Below, in pieces: positions 1 through 13,400 of a stretch of 64,000 nt of DNA; the stretch's first letter is position 1, and each line of letters starts with the position of its first letter. The DNA comes from Diorhabda sublineata. Taxonomy: Eukaryota > Arthropoda > Insecta > Coleoptera > Chrysomelidae. Both the position numbers and the translations under genes were made by a program. The notes under the pieces are model-generated. The model did no database searches and was not told where the DNA came from. It saw only the letters and a list, made by a program, of their open reading frames with translations. The DNA is taken from contig NC_079476.1 of NCBI RefSeq assembly GCF_026230105.1, forward strand, positions 38,740,559 to 38,804,558, given 5' to 3'.

Positions 1-714
1 TTAGGATTTAATTCCTATGATCTAGAAAGTTCAAGGGAGTATCTTTGTTACTAATTGTAATGAATCTTCTTGATGATTTGGTTTTGATCTTCGAAAGATT
101 TACACTTTTTTGACATCTCCTGTAAAAAATAACTAAATTCGTGACAATGACAACTGACAACTGACAATGGCACTGCCAGAAATAACAAGAACCACAGGCA
201 TAATTTCCACGTTAGCCCAAATACAGAACAAAGAAGGTTAATTGAACTCATTTCCTACTGGTTTCCCTTTCACCCTATATCTTTGAAGTTAGTGTCTTCG
301 GCTTAACCATGAATATCAAAACTGAAAAGAATGCCAATGGGGCAATAATTTATTATAATTTTTTCGTTTACCTAACCTAACTACTACATCCTGATACTAT
401 TATGAATGAAGTAGTATTATTTGGGTAGGCGCAAGGAAATGCTTCTGGTTCTGAGGTTCTCTTAAAACTGCCAGTTATTAGAGCTCAAAACTACAATATT
501 ATGAAATCCAAACTAGTTGGGGAATGCTTGGACGAGATGAAACATTACGGAACTTTAGAGTACTACACCTAGAAGACGATGTTTGGCAGCTAGAGTCATC
601 CCACATCCCCCTAAACTCGACTAATCTGCCAAACTCTCTAATAAAAGAGATTCGTAACGGGGGGGATAGTACACGACCATTCCACGTCCCTTCAAAGTTT
701 CCCGCAGTTGTTTA
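1..714. other. Intergenic DNA, no gene seen
   Basis: I see no supported gene here. Short open frames on both strands have no recognisable domain. The right end (about 520-714) probably belongs to the decayed non-LTR element that follows, because it lies directly downstream of the endonuclease end on the minus strand, but its translation is too broken to assign. Confidence 0.4.
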
Positions 715-935
715 ATCCTGCGATTGTCGATAAGTATCATTATGGTACTTCTTCTTCTCCTATATCCTTATAGTTTCACCGTTATCCTCGCTGTTGATTC
801 CAACAGAAAGTGATCACTACCAATTTCAGCTCTGCTTTTGACTCTACCGACAATTATGCCTATTCTGTTTATTTTCTCCACTGTAACGTAGTCAATGGAT
901 GGATTTTTGGAATTGATGTTAGGGAAGGAAAGGGC
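715..935 (-). mobile_element. Non-LTR retrotransposon endonuclease fragment
   Basis: The minus strand between about 760 and 930 reads as the C-terminal end of an endonuclease/exonuclease/phosphatase domain of an RTE/BovB-like element. It contains SIDYVTVEKINR and then GSDHFLLE. The SDH triad is the usual last catalytic motif of these apurinic endonucleases. The frame stops soon afterwards and no reverse transcriptase follows in frame, so this is a dead fragment. The family label rests on motif memory and is approximate. Confidence 0.5.
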
Positions 936-1085
936 AAGACAAGGCACCTAAAGCCTGAAGTTCAATAAAACTAAAAAAATCGCGTTTAATTTTTTATTTT
1001 AATAATCATCTTTGGTTATCAGTATTTCCAAATTCAGTCTAATTAGGAACACACTTGTAAAATAGAAAAAGTCTTACCCCCTTAC

Positions 1086-2030
1086 TCGGGTTAGATGGGG
1101 TACTCTAAAGTGCAAGATGGGGTTTTGCAAAAGCATTCAATTATTTTTGTTGACAAAATTCACACGTCAACGTCACATCTTCATCTTCGAAATCTATCCC
1201 AGCACAGCTACGGGAGTCCCCATTTGCCGTATGCGGAACATGCAGATCTTCATTTGACTCCAAATAACAACTTTCACAAGACAAACACGGAGTATTTTCA
1301 ACTTCACTATCGCTACTCTCATTTGACGAGTTAACCTTCGATAGTGTTTTCTTTTTGGTCACTCTTCTTCGTTAACCGTTGATTTTTTTCAATTTTCCCA
1401 AATTCTTCTTTCTTTATCGTATCTTCCTCTGATAGTTTATTTCTTTTAATCGTCTCTCTCTTCTTTATATAGCGATGAAGTAATGATCGCGGTTCTAACA
1501 ACGCCGGAAGCTTTGCGTGTTACTGGAAATAGCGTTATTTGCAGGGAACTGGCTACAAGAAATATGTTATCAGACCAACTGGAACAACCAGGTTTAGTTA
1601 TAAGTGATTTATTAACAACAAAGTCTTGAAATCGGCTCTTCTTCCACCTCAGCAGGTGGTAAGTTATAGGCAAATACGGTATGTTACCCAGCTGTACTCT
1701 AGACCGAATAGGTGAGGTTATTGTAGAATGGGTTTCAGATATTGTTTCAGTGGAGATCACAAGAGGAACATCTCTCGTAAACGAAGCAACAGTCACTTCT
1801 TGATCTATTATATCGTACCACCTCTCGAATAGTATCATAAGTCAAAAAAACAAACCATCGAATATTCGAAATTAATCCTAGCTTTATTTGGAACAATGGA
1901 AGCTATTTACATGACATAATTATAGCACCAATAGTACAATAAAAGAGTTTTCGAGTTATGACATTATTTGTATTATGTATCTGAGATTACAACTGACCAA
2001 GGGTACCCCATCTTGCCCTCTAATGCCCGA
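1086..2030 (-). mobile_element. Pogo/Tigger-like DNA transposon remnant
   Basis: Two minus-strand frames (1446-1838 and 1141-1362) match the C-terminal part of pogo/Tigger-like transposases. First comes a segment ending in RTAIITSSLYKEE, resembling the basic tail after the DDE domain. Then comes a Cys-rich PHD-like end with CLSCESC, SCAGIDFED and CEFC. The frames are separated by stops. The edges share a similar inverted motif: GCAAGATGGGGT on the plus strand near 1111 and its complement near 1991-2002. That suggests terminal repeats of an internally deleted element of about 0.95 kb. The catalytic DDE core is absent, so it cannot be autonomous. Confidence 0.45.
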
Positions 2031-2739
2031 TTGAATTAAAAACTTGACCTCTAAAAATAATGTTCTCGCACACAAATAAACAAGTGCTTACCTGCAATCG
2101 TAATCCTTGATCAATATGAATAAATTTAGTTATAATTCGAAATGTTGTTATTTCCAGAGCTAACACGTTCCAAATAAAGAAAAAAAATACCAATTATACC
2201 GCCAAATATACTTTATTTTACTTTACAACAAACAAGTTCACCGTCTAATCCTCCCGCCCCATCCTCCCTATTATATTATCAGGTTGTGAAACGGTAAAAG
2301 TCAAGCAGCCGTTTCCCATTATCGTTTTCGTTTCCTCTCCTTATTCACCAATCATTCATCCTTTATATATTTCATCTTGCTTTCCTAATGTTCCGTTTGC
2401 ATTTTCTACTGTTTCTTTTAGGTTATTCCAGAATTTATCCTTGTTTTTATCATCTTCTCCATACAAAATTCCAAATGGCCACTTGTTCGTTTTCCTTTCA
2501 ACAGTTGTTAGAACACTGTGTTATAATGATCTTATTTTGAATTTAATAAAACCTCCAAATAACTTTAGAAGAGTATATTTCAAATAAAATATATAATACT
2601 AGCTTTAACACAATAAATAAAAAAAAACAAATGAAAAAGTTAGTGCCGCAAAGAACATCCGAACTAAACTCGGAGGAACTACTTGAAATAGGCTCACACA
2701 GCACCTCGCCTATGCGGATCATGTTGAAATTATGGCACG
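2031..2739. other. Intergenic DNA, no gene seen
   Basis: AT-rich DNA with no recognisable gene. A modest C-rich patch around 2250-2330 has no coding or regulatory reading I can support. Confidence 0.4.
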
Positions 2740-3300
2740 AACCATTTAGGCTCTTTCGGGAACGGTTGGGGAGTTCGAGCGAGCACCTGAAGCAAGAGGA
2801 CTCAAAACCATGTACACGAGAACCTCAAGGAGAACCCCGACCTCCCAAACCAAATTCCAAGTCAGAGAACATCGCTTCCCTGTGTACCACCGATTCAAAT
2901 ATCTTGCGGCCTTGACAACTGAAGATAATGAAGTATCAACAAGAGTTGTTGTGGGGAATAGATGCTTCTGGGCAGTCCAGAGAGCGCTGAAGTTTAGACG
3001 ACTCTCGCGAAGGTCAAAGCTCACAATTTACAAGACAATAATCCGTCCCGTAGTTACATACGGACATGGACTATGACAAGTGAGTGGATTTTGAACTGCC
3101 GGGAGCGTAAGATCCTACGAAATATTTTTGGCCCTGTTTGCGTGAACGGCGCGTGGAGGATCTGAAGGAATGCTGAGTTAAGACAGCTCCTTCGTTGGAG
3201 GCGGACCTGATTCAACTAGGAATTCAACGTTGGAAACACCATGCTCAGGATTGTTGAAAAGGCCCTAGTTCTCAAAGGACCGTAGCGCCGGTTAAAGAAG
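2740..3300 (+). mobile_element. Non-LTR reverse transcriptase C-terminal remnant
   Basis: The plus strand carries the end of a non-LTR reverse transcriptase broken by stops and frameshifts. An open piece (2810-3076) has FKYLAALTTEDNEVS, GNRCFWAVQ, and TIYKTIIRPVVTYG, the usual motif after the RT palm. It is followed in another frame by RERKILRNIFGPVCVNG, an in-frame stop, and RNAELRQL, all typical of this tail. The upstream palm with the catalytic aspartates is missing. It lies about 100 bp from the MTF-1 stop codon on the opposite strand, so it may reach into that gene's 3' untranslated region. Confidence 0.7.
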
Positions 3301-3396
3301 AAAGAAAAAGTTAGTTATTTGGCATTTCTGTGTGATTCTTACAAACTATGACTAAAAAAAAACAAATAGCACCCGTAGTTACTAATAATATCACGG

Positions 3397-6300
3397 TTAC
3401 ACACCCAAATTATTACTATTCAAACATCCTAACGTTAAAGTCTGAAAATTGCCGCAACCTGAAGCGATTGTAAGCATCTGCTTCAATTGATCGATAGTCT
3501 TTAGACAAACCACCACGCAACATTGATCCCCTTTTTCAGCGCAATTGTGATTCGAATTTTGTTTCGACTTACAACCGGCCAATTGACGTTGAGTTTGACT
3601 CAAAATATTATCGACGGGATTTGTTACTGATTGCTGACCACAATTACCTCCGTTTCCGCAACAAGTATAATTGACAACGTTATTACAACAATTCGTTCTA
3701 GTGGAAGGTAAATAAGTCATTATAGGAGTACTAGAAACGGGATCACTTTGATTACAGTCGTTGTTAGAATTTGTAGGGTATTCAGAGAAATTATTCGTTT
3801 GGGAATTGCAACATTTTGAAGTTGTATTATTGTTAATCCAATTTGTATCTGTATTCTGGAGATTATCTTTTTGTAATACTGCAGTTGCAGTAGTTTGTGG
3901 CAAACTGATGTCATCTAGCATATAATAGGAATCTAAATCATTAGTGCTGGTAGTGGTGGTTTGTTTATCGAGTACAAGTTGTGAAGCGCCAGTTACTAAA
4001 TCGATCCAATCTGTTTGGTCAAGTAAATCTACGTTGTTGTTAGTTGTTGTACTAATTTGTTTATCAGATATCTTCGTCGAATCCGCTTCTTTGTCGGTAT
4101 TTAAATCAAAAGTGAAATTTTTCTCCACATTTGCTGTTAAATCGTCTAAATTCTGGAATTCCGATATAATTGAATTATTTTCTAATTCGTCCCTAGTGTT
4201 AATTAGTGCCTCGTTTTCTTTAACGTTTTCTATATTTTCAGTTCCGATGTTGAATAATAGTTGAAGCGGTATATTTTCTGTGGTGACTGTAGCGTAATCT
4301 TTAAGTCTGTTGGCCATTTCGAATTCCTCTTCTATGACAGCTGCGTGCTTTTCTGGTATCGCTTCGTTCAATATGTAATTGTCATTTATTAAACTATCCG
4401 ATGGCACTGTTGTTACATTGTAATAAATATTTTCAAAGTTAATATTTGGACAGTTTGTAGTATCTATTATGGTCGGTTGTGTGATTGGTTCCAAATTTTG
4501 TTGTTGAATTTCCACATAATCTACAAAATTAAAGAAAAAATAATTATATATAATATACAATCAATAAATAATTTCACGAACATCATTTTCTAAAAGTCGT
4601 TTATTTTTAATTATCGAAAACATTTTTTTAATTATTTTACTTGATTTCAACTCCCAAAACCAGCCCATTTCACATTGTTTTTCCCTAAATTTGGGAGGGA
4701 AACCCCTAAGTTAAAAGCCCTGATGATATATATCTAAAAACTATTACAACCTCCTAAATAATAGTTAAAAAACAATTTTTACCATTTTCGTTATTTTCCC
4801 CTTCCACTGGTATGGATATGTGTATCTTGGCAGCCACTTCTTTTCCTTCATCAGATTTAACGGCAGTTTCAGGATTAAAGTACTTTTCATGTCGTTGATG
4901 CGTTTTTATATGACTTTTTAAACTATGTTGGGTCGAAAAGGCTCTTGTACATTCTACATTTTCTTTACAGGCATACGGTTTCTCGCCGGTGTGTATCCGA
5001 ATGTGTGTTTTTAGATGATGACTAGCAGCAAAGGCTTTACCGCAATCAGTAACGTTACATCTGAAAAGAAAAACTCAAAACCTGTTTAACAATAATTTTT
5101 AAATAGGATATAAATATTTAGGTAAGCCATTCATACAGTCCATCTGCATCTTTAAACTCAACTCTAGTTCTACAGGAAATTGCTAACTTTGAAAGGCTTC
5201 ATCTCGGAAATTATTCGGTCTACAGAGACATTAATGATAAATATTTAAACGTCAATGCTCAAAAAGACTATCTACCAATGCTGGATACCACCAAATGCTA
5301 AATATAAACCGATTAGGTTAGATTTTCAACGTCTTCAAAAAAGTTGCAGGTTAGGTTAGGTAATCTTAAAACTAGTCATTAAATTCCGAAGATTTCGTTG
5401 ATCATTGATTCTTTTACATCGTCTATATTATAATCTATTCTAATAAGCAAGCCATAGTTAAAGCAAACCAAATGATGAAGCGATTGAAAGCCCAACATGT
5501 AAGCAAAATAAAAAGAAAATTTGGAAAAATGTCTAATCGAGCAAATATAAATTGCTTCGCAAAGTTTTGTTCCTATTGAATAATAATAAATTTCAATATC
5601 AAATATTCATGCGATAATTTACAATATATAAACTTTCGAAAGGCCCTCTACCAATGATAGTGCAAGAGGGAGGAGAGTAGTTGAGGTGGTTTTGCACCAA
5701 AACTTCTTTTTGTCTTCCTGGATGAGTTTTTCATTTGTGGAATCAAGACTTAATCTTAAGTTATAACTTAAAATACATCTCTCCACCCTCGATCATCAAT
5801 CAATTATAACAATAACAATAAAGACCAGCCGGGAAGAAGAATATTTAAATAAAAAATTGTAGCAAACAAAAAGTGAAGGAATCGTAAGAAAATCTAATAT
5901 TTAACTTCCAATATGTAACTATGTACAAACAATTCCATTTACCTGTATCGGAATTCCAAATTGTTCTAGAAGTTGTATAATAATTTCAAATTTGTTCACA
6001 TGTTTTTAAATTTTCCTTAAATATAATTTAATAACGTTGCAAAAAATAAAAATGAGCCTAAAAAAGAGGTAATGTTCTTTTTATAACAACATGCAAACCT
6101 CCCTACATATCATTATTTCAAACAGTTTTTTTTGACAAGGATGTAAAAAATATTTTCTTACTTTGCAAAGACATTTTTCTTTCATCTCCTTAAACACACC
6201 TTAAAATTAAAGTTAAATTTATGACAAGTATTTCAATGTTATGACTCAACACAATATTAGCTTTCACTATATTAACACTTAAAACTTCATTGTATGGTCC

Positions 6301-8932
6301 TTCTATCGGTCCGTATCCAGCTCAAAGGACCTAACAATGAAAATGTGAGTGTTGGTGTAGTGATATCAGTATAAATATCTCCATCGGTTCCAGAAATTAA
6401 AACTCAGTTCTTGTTATGAAACGATTAGGTTAGTGAAACTTTATACAGTACAGACAGAAAAATGTGCCATTAGACATCTTCGACAAAAATTATTTGATTA
6501 CACAAAGAAGATAAAAAGAAAATACTGAATTTATAAGTGAGTTGTGTCTGCAAAAGTGAAAAACAGAATTAAAAAATTAACATTGAAAGGACTAATTTTC
6601 AATTTTTTTTGTTCTCTATTTCTGTGCATTTCATTTTCTCTTTGAATCTACACAGAGAGAATGTAACAACAAAGCACCAAAAATAAACCTGAAAGATCTA
6701 TTGTGCCCTCTCCTCAACTCAGTTTACAACATTGTACAATTAGACATCCTCCGGCTTCAAATTGAATAAGTCTAATCAGTATCCCAAAGATTCCTTAGTA
6801 CCTTACAATCAACGAGTATGTGGATGGATATTTCATCTTCTAACCTACAGAAATCTCTTGCCATCAGTTTAAATTTCTTTAAGATGTCTTCCAATCTCTT
6901 CTAGTTATAGTAGTGGCAATTCCAATTCACTAAGACCTGAAAGATCCATCATGTCCTCTCCTCTACTTAGTTTTAGAGGTGTCTATGAAACTAGAGACTT
7001 TTTTTATTCCTGATAATTTAATAATTTTTTAAGCATTCTTCGTTTTCAGTTTGAATAAATCGAATCAGTATCCCAGAGACTCCATAGTACCTTACAATCA
7101 GCAAGAAATGGATGGATGTTTCCTCTTGTAATATCTTCCAATATCTTCAGGTCATAGTGATAATAGTATCTGTCTTAGATCTACTATATTGTCCTAGTAG
7201 TTTAATTTCTCATTTGTTCATTTTTTTCCTAGTCATAATTATATTATGGGGCACTTTTGGGGTATTTATATAGGTTGATGATTCACTAAAATGCCCTCTC
7301 CTTTACTACCTTTCCAAAAACTGTCTCTGAAACTAGTAACTTTGTAATTCCTGATTTTTCAATAAATTTTTAGAGACTCTTCAGTTTCAGTTTAAGTCTA
7401 ATCAGTATCCCAAAGAGTCTGTAGTGCCCCACAATCAGCAATTAAATAGATGGATGTTTCAGTCATCTCTTACCACCAATTTGAGTTTCTTTAGAATGTC
7501 TTCAAATCTTTTCTGGTCATAGTAGAAGTAGTATCTTCGTTTCTCTTTGAATTCAATCTCTCCTTAATTTATATTTTCCTATTTCTTTCAATAGTATCAG
7601 TGTTGATTCCATAAAAGGGTGCTGATCCCCAGAAAGATTTTGAGCCTTTTAGTTACCTATATATACCCTTTCAACAGTGCTAATCTTATCTAAAAATTCC
7701 TAAAACATTTTTGAACTGAATACAAAGAAGCTCAATGCTTTAAGGGATGCTGACTCTCAAATAAATCAGCAAAGTTTCAATTGAAATTAGCAGATTATTC
7801 CCCTTTATCATTAATAGATAATTTGTTCAAAGTTTCACTAACGAATTAGATTAATGAATAAGCGCTTTTCGAATTATTAGTAAAAATGACATCGACTGTT
7901 TTTTTAATAGGAAAAGCACTTACTTATATGGTTTTTCTCGTGTATGGATTCTAATGTGTTTTTTGAGATCACTGAGAGTTGTAAAAAATTTATTACATCC
8001 ATTTGATTCACAATTGAAAGTTTTACCATTATGTAGGCGTTCATGGGCCCTCAATCTGTATCTTGTGTTGAAAGCTTTTTCGCATCCTGTTTCTCTACAC
8101 TGAAACGGTTTCACTTTTGTATGCACTCGTATGTGGATCTTTAGACTGTAAGAAGTTAAAAAGGCCTTCCCACAATCTGGTTCGGAGCATTTGAATCTGT
8201 ATTCACCTGAAAATAATATTAATAATTAATATCTATTTATTGAAATATAAATTACACACAGACAATTACCAGTTATACCACATGTTTCCAAATAATCATT
8301 ATAAACTCATATTATGGTATGAAACTATATTTTCTTTTTTTAAATGATTCTCTGATCAGGACATTTTCTAACCTTTGTGTGTTTTCATATGTGTCCTCAA
8401 GTTTCCAACAGTACTATAAGTCCTTTGACAGCCCTCATAGTCGCAATGAAACCTATTGACTATTGTTTCTTTGGTATCAGGATTAGTAGAAGTTATTGTC
8501 AATGTGGCGTGCGAAGGTTCATGTGGCATTTTATTTGATGATCCAGGATTGATCTGCATACATATCTCATCGAGTGATACTGTATGTTGAACAAAACTGA
8601 AAAGTAATCTTCAGTTAAGGTTTTAATTGCAATGCAAAAAAGTTGTTTGTGTCATTTTTATGAAGTGTCTCATTTTTTATACCATGACTGTTTTATTAAT
8701 AAGAAAATTAACATTTATTAGAATTTAAACAAACATTTGATGTAACATAAAGTTTATATAAACATTATTAACATTCTTTACACAATTGGATTCAGGACCA
8801 GAGACTGTAGAGGAAAAATATACATAAAATCTATCAACATTAATGGAATGTACATTGCTAGCCAATTTGTGGTTTCTGCTGTGGAAACATCTTAAAATGG
8901 GAAAAGCAGGTGAAATTAGCAGTTACATTTTA

Positions 8933-9022
<90 letters not shown>

Positions 9023-9863
9023 TTTCAAAAAGTGTTTTATTGGATGATTTAACAGTTTAACTAAACACTTAATATTTTATTGGAGTTTTATCTAATTTTC
9101 CTGCATTGTATAATAATAATTTATAAAACTGTTTACAACATCAAAATAATCTAAATAATTTGTTATCTATAACTACAACCTTATCATACTATTATAATAA
9201 ATGAAAATGTCCTATTTTTCAACTTAATTAATATTATAAAGTCACCAAACATCAATGTCTTTAAAAGTCTGATAATTATAAATATTTTATTACTGTTAAC
9301 TACAACATTATCATGTTGATTACCAGAAAATAAAAACATTTACACTGCATTGTAATTATTTCATACAGTTTTATAAAAATATTTAATACCATGAAACTTT
9401 TGCAACTGTAGCATAATTTGAAGCTACTTATCTTCAATAAATGTTTTAAGAAGAATCATTTACTTACAGTTATTATAATATTAGTTCTTTATTTGTATAT
9501 CTTGATTTAATTTATATCTCATAAAAAAATATCACAATGTTTTCAAGAGTTTCAAAAGTTATCAGATATAATCGGAATCCCTGACTAATTTAAACCTTTG
9601 ATACTTTTGGCTCTTTATTGATATTTATAAATCAATGTGTTTAATGACATTTGGAAAAACGTTATGGAAACTTACCCATTTTGATTATTATTGCTTTCTT
9701 TGTCTTGAGTAATATCAGAAATATTTTCGGTATTTGAATAGAGATCATTAAATTTGATATCTATACTATCGTCGAGACAATCCTGTAAGTCATGTGTAAG
9801 TACAATATTATTAATTTGTTCATTTTTAAATTGGTTTTGCACTTTCCCTATCCAAGATGCCAT
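3397..9863 (-). CDS. MTF-1: Metal-responsive transcription factor 1 (MTF-1)
   Basis: Zinc-sensing nuclear activator that binds metal response elements in metallothionein and metal-transport genes. Five coding exons: 9863-9676, 8596-8373, 8206-7924, 5060-4783 and 4520-3397, giving 698 aa. Six C2H2 fingers span about residues 112-290 in the family's order, with diagnostic strings YSTVGNLRTH, FLTSYSLKIH, FTTLSDLKKH and FAASHHLKTH. The finger 1-2 linker is KGEYR, matching the RGEYT linker known in vertebrates. Finger 6 has C-x5-C where the others have C-x4-C. The long last exon is Asn/Thr/Asp-rich and ends in Cys clusters (NCCNN, YTCCGNGGNCG, QCCVVVC), as in insect MTF-1. The start is the first ATG before the first splice donor. 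Intron 3 (2.86 kb) holds degenerate repeats. The gene is head-to-head with rump. Identity is very likely; exon edges are inferred. Confidence 0.93.
6686..7540. repeat. Threefold degenerate repeat in MTF-1 intron 3
   Basis: Three related blocks of roughly 250-330 bp lie head to tail. Each contains, in order, a TGCCCTCTCCT/TGTCCTCTCCT stretch, AATCAGTATCCCA (anchors near 6775, 7064 and 7401), a TAGTACCTTACAATCA-like stretch, ATGGATGGAT/TAGATGGATG, and CTTCCAATCT..GTCATAGT. Anchor spacing is about 289 and 337 bp, so copies differ by indels. I find no reading frame or terminal repeat that names a transposon family. Confidence 0.6.
8945..9017. repeat. (AT)n microsatellite
   Basis: Pure AT dinucleotide run in MTF-1 intron 1, preceded by a short (ATAC) run. 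Length is likely polymorphic, and any open frame through it is an artefact. Confidence 0.95.
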
Positions 9864-10446
9864 TATGTATGGAGGAACAGTTATTTACCGAACAATCTAT
9901 CTTCATTTCGATGTCACAAAAATCTTTGAAAAGAAATATGAACTAAGAAAATTAAGGTAAACAACAAAAGCCCATTTTTAGACATTCTAAATATAAAATA
10001 TGAGGTTTGTTCGTGGTAGCCAGCTCGATAATACAACAGAACTCAACGAGTGCAAAGAAGAAATAAAGAAATAAATTATACAAAGTAGCTTTCGTTGATT
10101 TTATTGTATCTAATCTAACTAAGTAAATCCGTAATTTGGAACTGAAATGTATTTTAAAAACAAACTTATATTTAAAAAATGAAATTCAGTTAGATACGTT
10201 TATTTTTCTACTAAAAAGTAGTTTCTTCTTTGTCTACCTTATAAGACCATAAATTTATTGAGTTCTATGATTACAACGTCATTTCCGTTATCGTTGATTC
10301 ATTTGTTATCCTGTGACGTTTCTCTTTGTTAGTTTATTTGTGAATTGAAGTGGAGACGCTTGCAATTAAAGGTGAATATATTTTTATTCTATTCAATTTA
10401 ATGTTACAATTTAATCAAGAAAATAGAGAATTTTCTAGATATCAAC
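9864..10446. promoter_or_regulatory. Shared upstream region of MTF-1 and rump
   Basis: The 583 bp between the two divergent start codons must hold both 5' untranslated regions and core promoters. It is AT-rich. I see no TATA box at a convincing distance and no clear metal response element core. Its role as a bidirectional promoter is inferred from layout only. Confidence 0.45.
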
Positions 10447-13400
10447 ATGAGCGACACAGAAGATAATAAAGAACACCTCAGAGATCGTACACGCCGTGAT
10501 AGAAGTAACCGTAGCGGCGGCGGCGGTGTTGGTTTTAGAGATCGAAGTCGAGACCGTGGTAGCAACCGAGACCCCAGAAGCTTGAAACCATCACAAACTA
10601 GAGTGTACGTATCAAACATTCCTTACGAGTTTCGTTGGCAAGACGTGAAAGATCTATTTCGAGAGCAAGTAGGCGACGTTCAATTTGTAGAATTATTCTT
10701 CGACGATTTTGATAAGCCTAAGGGGTCTGGTATTGTCGAATTTCCTGATAAAGCTTCTGTTGACAAATGCATGGAAATAATGCAACGCTATGAGGTTAAA
10801 GGACGCAAACTGGTGATCAAAGAGGATTTTGGTGTCACTAGAGATAGACACGGGGCTATTGTGTCGGGCAATTCAAGAAGAGGTGATAGGTCTTTTGATT
10901 GTGGAGGCGGTAGCAATATGTCGATGAGAAATGACGAGGGAAGATGGGGTAATACTTACGGTTTGAGTCCTCAATTCCTCGAATCTCTAAAAATTGATCC
11001 TCCACTTGGTAATAAAATTTTTGTTGCTAATGTAAGTATAATTTTGTTTTGTTCCAACTACTGGTGGTGCTTGTTAGGTTCTACTTTCATCAGATACAAT
11101 TTTTTGTTAATCTTTAAACTTGGGTTGTGCGTCATTTACAACTGAATACGTATTGGAAATATTGATTTGTGGAAGTTGAAACAGAACTGTGTTATATATC
11201 GTCTCATCCTTAAGAGTAGAACTTAATAAACATTCCTATTGTAGCCAGTTATATATATAAACATATTTTTGGTGAAAATGTCTTGGTTTTTAAAGCAGGA
11301 GCATCATTAGGTATCCAAAAAAGTGTTGAAATACTTGGGAAGATTGATTCAGAATTGGTTAGAATATTTAGTTTGTTGTGTTTAAAAATGGGTATTTGAA
11401 ATGTTTGTTTCTGAATTTGTAGAGATTTGAATGCAGTGTTTTCAATTATAGGTAGTAAAAAATTAACATTAACAAATTCAATGACTCCTGTATAACATTG
11501 CATAACTACAAAAAATGTTGATATATTTATGATTTCTATTTAATTCAATGTTTATTGAGACTAAATTAATAGTTTTGAAGTTTCTTTGATTTCATCTGAT
11601 AAAAATTCATCTAATCAACAATAGAACAATTTTATACTGATGAAAATGATACTTTTTATGAACATGTGTGGAAACTTATGTGAACCAAACTTTTAATTCA
11701 GGAAATTGTCAGGGTATGATGAATATGATATTTGTAGTACCAGAATTTTATGCATGGAACTCTTAATCAGTGTGGATTGCTTCAAAATTGGTCTAGTTAA
11801 ATTTGGGTTGAAGATATTGGAATATATAAGCTTCAGTGGATACTATTTTTTTTTATTACGAAATTTAGAGGCTTTTGGTTCCACTTACGGGTCTTTTTTG
11901 TTATACGAAGAGTAGTCTATGTCATTTTTTTGTAATAAAGAAAGCCAATCATATTATAATCCATTGATGGGACTGGGGAAATTTTCTAATATTGTTTTAA
12001 AAGGTTGTTGTAAATAACATCATCACTTCAAATTCAAAAAATCTGATTTAATGGCAATTATATTGTGCAATGAATAAAATCAAGGTGTTTTCGTTAGTTG
12101 AGTTTATCCATTAAAAAATACATCTTTACACAGAGAATGCTGAATTCTTAAGGTTTTTGCAAAGATATTGAGATGGTCGCATGCTGCGTTTTTATAATAA
12201 TAAGCTGTGGTAGGTTTTTTGGAATTATTTTCTGTTCTGAGGCAAGTTAATATACTTTTAATCCATTTTCATTATTTTTTTAATATACTTATTAAAATCC
12301 ATTTTTGTCCATAAAATGTGCTACTTCACTCATCGGAGTTTGCATTCGGAATATTACACAAATTACTGGAAACTTGTTTTCTTTATTGAACTACAAAATT
12401 GCAAAACCATTACTTCATTTAATGAGGTTCACATAATAAATTGATTCAATTCAAAGTTATCCCAGAACAAAATTTGGTCTACAAATGATGGACTTGTTTC
12501 TTTGTATGGATTGTATAATGCAGCATGCTCGGTGTATACAATTATATTTTTTAAAGGTTAAATCAATGGTAGCTTTTGAAATACCAAAAAATATATCTTT
12601 TTAAATATTTTGAGATACTCATAGTAGCAGTATACTAATTATATTGTGTTGAATGGAGGAGCCTAGACATTCTCGTAAGCCCATTATTTTTTCCAGAAAA
12701 ATACCTTCTATCTGAAAGTGACGAAAAATCTAAGGTGTGTAATAATTTATCTCAAAAAATTTGTAAAGATATATAGAAATGTTTGATATATGTTTAAATA
12801 CAATACTCCCCTTTGCTTCCGCAGCTTGATTATGGTGTTGATAAGAAAAAGGTAAAAGAGGCGTTTAGATTGGCTGGTAAACTCACATCTGTCGATCTAC
12901 CTCTTGACAAAGATGGTCGTATCAAAGGTTATGCTATTATTGAATATGATCACCCTGTAGAGGCTGTTCAGGCGATTTCAATGTTCAACGGTCAATCGTT
13001 TTATGATCGTACAATAACTGTGAGAATGGATAGGGCCAGCGATATGCTCAAGTTACCTGAAGGGTTAAAATCAATTGGAATGGGCTTGGGGCCAAATGGA
13101 GAGCCTTTGAAATGTGTTGCTCATAATTTACCTTCATTATCTAGTAATGCTCAGTGTGGTGGTGCAAACAATGGCATTTTGGGAACTCCTAGTAACCTGC
13201 CATTGGGTGTTCTTTCAGGTATGTTAAACATTTTTGTGTTATGTAGGGTCGATAAGATTAGGTTTATAAGGGAAGCTGTTAAAAACTTTCTATGAGGATT
13301 GAGCAAGTTTGACACATATCAATATCTGTGTAATCTTATTTATTGATAAATTTGAGCTGCCAGGTAGTGAGGAAAATATTTGAAGAAGCATCAAAAACAT

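Noticed and set aside
3944..4264. 106-codon plus-strand frame
   Set aside because: It is the antisense shadow of the last MTF-1 coding exon.
8843..9052. Open frame through (AT)n reading as Tyr-Ile repeats
   Set aside because: It is translation of a microsatellite in an MTF-1 intron; the same applies to the minus-strand frame at 42656-42871.
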